In this document: one piece after another, positions 62,610 to 64,000 of the stretch
How the letters are laid out: the number at the start of each line of letters is the position of its first letter
Numbering within the stretch: the first letter of the stretch is position 1
NCBI GenBank assembly: GCA_964434865.1
Contig: CAYSWV010000022.1
Coordinates: 1-64,000 of the forward strand
Direction: 5' to 3'
Length of the DNA stretch: 64,000 nt
Source: CAYSWV01 sp964434865
GTDB lineage: Bacteria > Cyanobacteriota > Cyanobacteriia > Thermostichales > Thermostichaceae
Notes under the pieces: model-generated
Seen by the model: the letters and a program-made list of their open reading frames with translations, nothing else
Database searches by the model: none
Told to the model about the DNA's origin: nothing
Position numbers and translations under genes: made by a program

Positions 62610-63181
62610 GTTTCGTACCTGCTAGTTGACCTCATCAATGAACCAAGGCAAACACGTATTCTTCAGCAGCTGACTTGAAGACCGTAACTGTATGCTTGTG
62701 CAGAAAACCTATTCAACTATTAGAGAATAGGGTTCACTGAATAAAGTTAAGGTACCTTAACTTATTTCTAACTTTTTGTATGAGCCATTACTAAATCAGG
62801 AGTCATGGGGATCGATCCCAACTGATTTGCAAGATCTACTGATTTTCTCAAGAACCGTTTCGATATTTTCAATATGATGAGCGTAAGTCTTGAGCCAGAT
62901 CTTGACTTTGAGAGACACCTGAGTAGTCACATTTTCAAGGATGTCCAAATCCAAGGATGTCCAAATCCAAGGAGAGAATGACGGCCTCTTATTGATCTAG
63001 CCATGACTAGTAAAAACCTCCAAACTTCAATCAGATTTTGCGTAATGTCAGCCTGGATTTAATCCAGTTACCTAACTCAGGGAGGGCAAGTCTTGCCAAT
63101 CAACGAAATGGATCACATCCTGACGTGGGATTGCTGTATGCTTGAACATGTTTAACGAATAGAAACACTTCTACAGGCCTT
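62610..63181. other. intergenic region upstream of ndhB, no gene seen
   Basis: About 570 bp between the divergent unknown gene and ndhB. No credible ORF. It contains a 16-bp tandem repeat (62936-62971, CAAGGATGTCCAAATC, 2.3 copies). The ndhB promoter should lie here. Confidence 0.55.
62936..62971. repeat. 16-bp tandem repeat, 2.3 copies
   Basis: The unit CAAGGATGTCCAAATC is repeated twice with a partial third copy, upstream of ndhB. Confidence 0.9.
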
Positions 63182-64000
63182 ATGTTGGATGTCTTTGATC
63201 CCAACCTTAATCTCAATGCTGGATCTATCATTCCTGAGATCCTAGTCACGCTCACCCTTCTAATCGTGTTGGTCGCTGATCTTGTCGGTGATCAAACTAT
63301 TCGCAAAACATTACCCTTTATCTCTGTGGTGGGATTAGTGGGTAGTTTAGTGACGCTGGTTTTACAGTGGCAACATCCTGACATGGAAGGATTTTTAGGG
63401 GCCTTCACGGCGGATCCCTTTAGCATTATTTTCCGTGGCATTATCGTTGCGACCACAGTTTTGACCATTCTGATGTCTGAGCGTTACGTGGTCCAGACTG
63501 GTACAGCCGCTCCTGAGTTTTATGTTTTACTCTTGACAGCAACCGTAGGTGGCATGCTGCTGGCAGGGGCAACGGACTTGATTATGGTGTTTGTGGCCTT
63601 AGAAACGCTAGGGATTTCTTGCTACCTGATGGCAGGCTATATGAAGCGAGATCCTCGTTCTTCTGAGGCCGCTCTAAAATATTTGCTAATCGGCGCCAGC
63701 AGCACCGCGATCTTTTTGTACGGGATGTCGTTGCTGTACGGGTTATCAGGCGGTAAGACTCAACTAGCTGCCATTGCGCCCTATCTTAATGAAGCAGGAC
63801 TAGCCACTATGATCGCGCTGGTCCTATGTATTGCTGGGATTTGCTTTAAATTAGCGGCTGTCCCCTTCCATCAATGGACTCCTGACGTTTATGAGGGATC
63901 CCCAACACCTGTAGTTGCGTTCCTATCGGTTGGCTCTAAAGCAGCAGGGTTTGCCTTAGCATTACGCTTTTTGTCTACCGTGTTTCCTGCTGTGATTGAA
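63182..64000 (+). CDS. ndhB: NAD(P)H-quinone oxidoreductase subunit 2, NdhB (5' part, cut by window end)
   Basis: The first 273 residues of NdhB, a proton-pumping antiporter-like membrane subunit of photosynthetic complex I (NDH-1), in the thylakoid membrane. Many hydrophobic helices are visible. Family segments include AGSIIPEILVTLTLLIVLVA, then FVALETLGISCYLMAGYMKR, YLLIGASSTAIFLYGMSLLYG, and FHQWTPDVYEGSPTPVVAFL, which carries conserved antiporter residues. The frame is open to the end of the window; the 3' half is outside. The start is ATG 63182, matching the usual start position in cyanobacteria. Confidence 0.96.
   Translation, partial: MLDVFDPNLNLNAGSIIPEILVTLTLLIVLVADLVGDQTIRKTLPFISVVGLVGSLVTLVLQWQHPDMEGFLGAFTADPFSIIFRGIIVATTVLTILMSERYVVQTGTAAPEFYVLLLTATVGGMLLAGATDLIMVFVALETLGISCYLMAGYMKRDPRSSEAALKYLLIGASSTAIFLYGMSLLYGLSGGKTQLAAIAPYLNEAGLATMIALVLCIAGICFKLAAVPFHQWTPDVYEGSPTPVVAFLSVGSKAAGFALALRFLSTVFPAVIE

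Overview
This window is chromosomal DNA from a cyanobacterium, with moderate G+C by eye (not computed). The evidence is a ferredoxin-thioredoxin reductase variable chain (ftrV), NAD(P)H-quinone oxidoreductase subunit NdhB, a PATAN-domain response regulator, bilin-binding cyanobacteriochrome GAF domains wired to chemotaxis proteins, a HrcA/CIRCE-controlled groESL operon, and hopanoid genes (squalene-hopene cyclase and HpnB). I cannot name the genus. One run of 100 Ns (42105-42204) marks a scaffold gap. The DNA is very rich in GATC, and intergenic regions carry many perfect two- to three-copy tandem duplications of 9-20 bp.

Layout. 0-8.4 kb is housekeeping: a small conserved protein, a SpoU/TrmH RNA methyltransferase, groES-groEL, a coiled-coil protein, a YdcF/SanA-like protein, ftsH and ftrV. 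9-15 kb holds two radical-SAM genes, glucokinase, squalene-hopene cyclase and two small unknown proteins. 15-18 kb is signalling: a c-di-GMP phosphodiesterase (EAL) followed by a PATAN receiver protein whose phospho-acceptor Asp is Glu. 18-23 kb holds two AAA_35/STAND-type ATPases, the second carrying 14 WD40 repeats and split by a -1 frameshift at a G6 run. 23-32 kb is a mixed region: DUF427, TerB-like, tRNA-Gly(CCC), an alpha/beta hydrolase, a lipoprotein serine protease, a TIGR03032-like protein, MsrA, and a lipoprotein ending in 31 aspartates.

32.5-41.9 kb is a phototaxis operon in the order CheY - CheW - MCP with GAF domains - hybrid CheA - CheW. The receptor carries three intact DXCF-type cyanobacteriochrome GAFs plus one variant, so light colour probably feeds CheA/CheY and motility. 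After the gap, 42.3-50.4 kb is a nitrogen region read leftwards. It holds two members of the Nit1C (cyanide/nitrile-associated) set, a CynA/NrtA C-terminal relic, and an apparent operon cynA-cynB-cynD-cynS-cobW-WD40 for cyanate import and hydrolysis.

51-64 kb holds two secreted proteins of unknown role, a truncated AraC-type HTH, the hopanoid glycosyltransferase HpnB, DUF423, serA, a bifunctional-nuclease family protein, tRNA-Leu(GAG), a large EcsC-like protein, Hsp20 with a possible RNA thermometer, an XdhC-like protein, an unknown protein, and the 5' part of ndhB, cut by the window edge.
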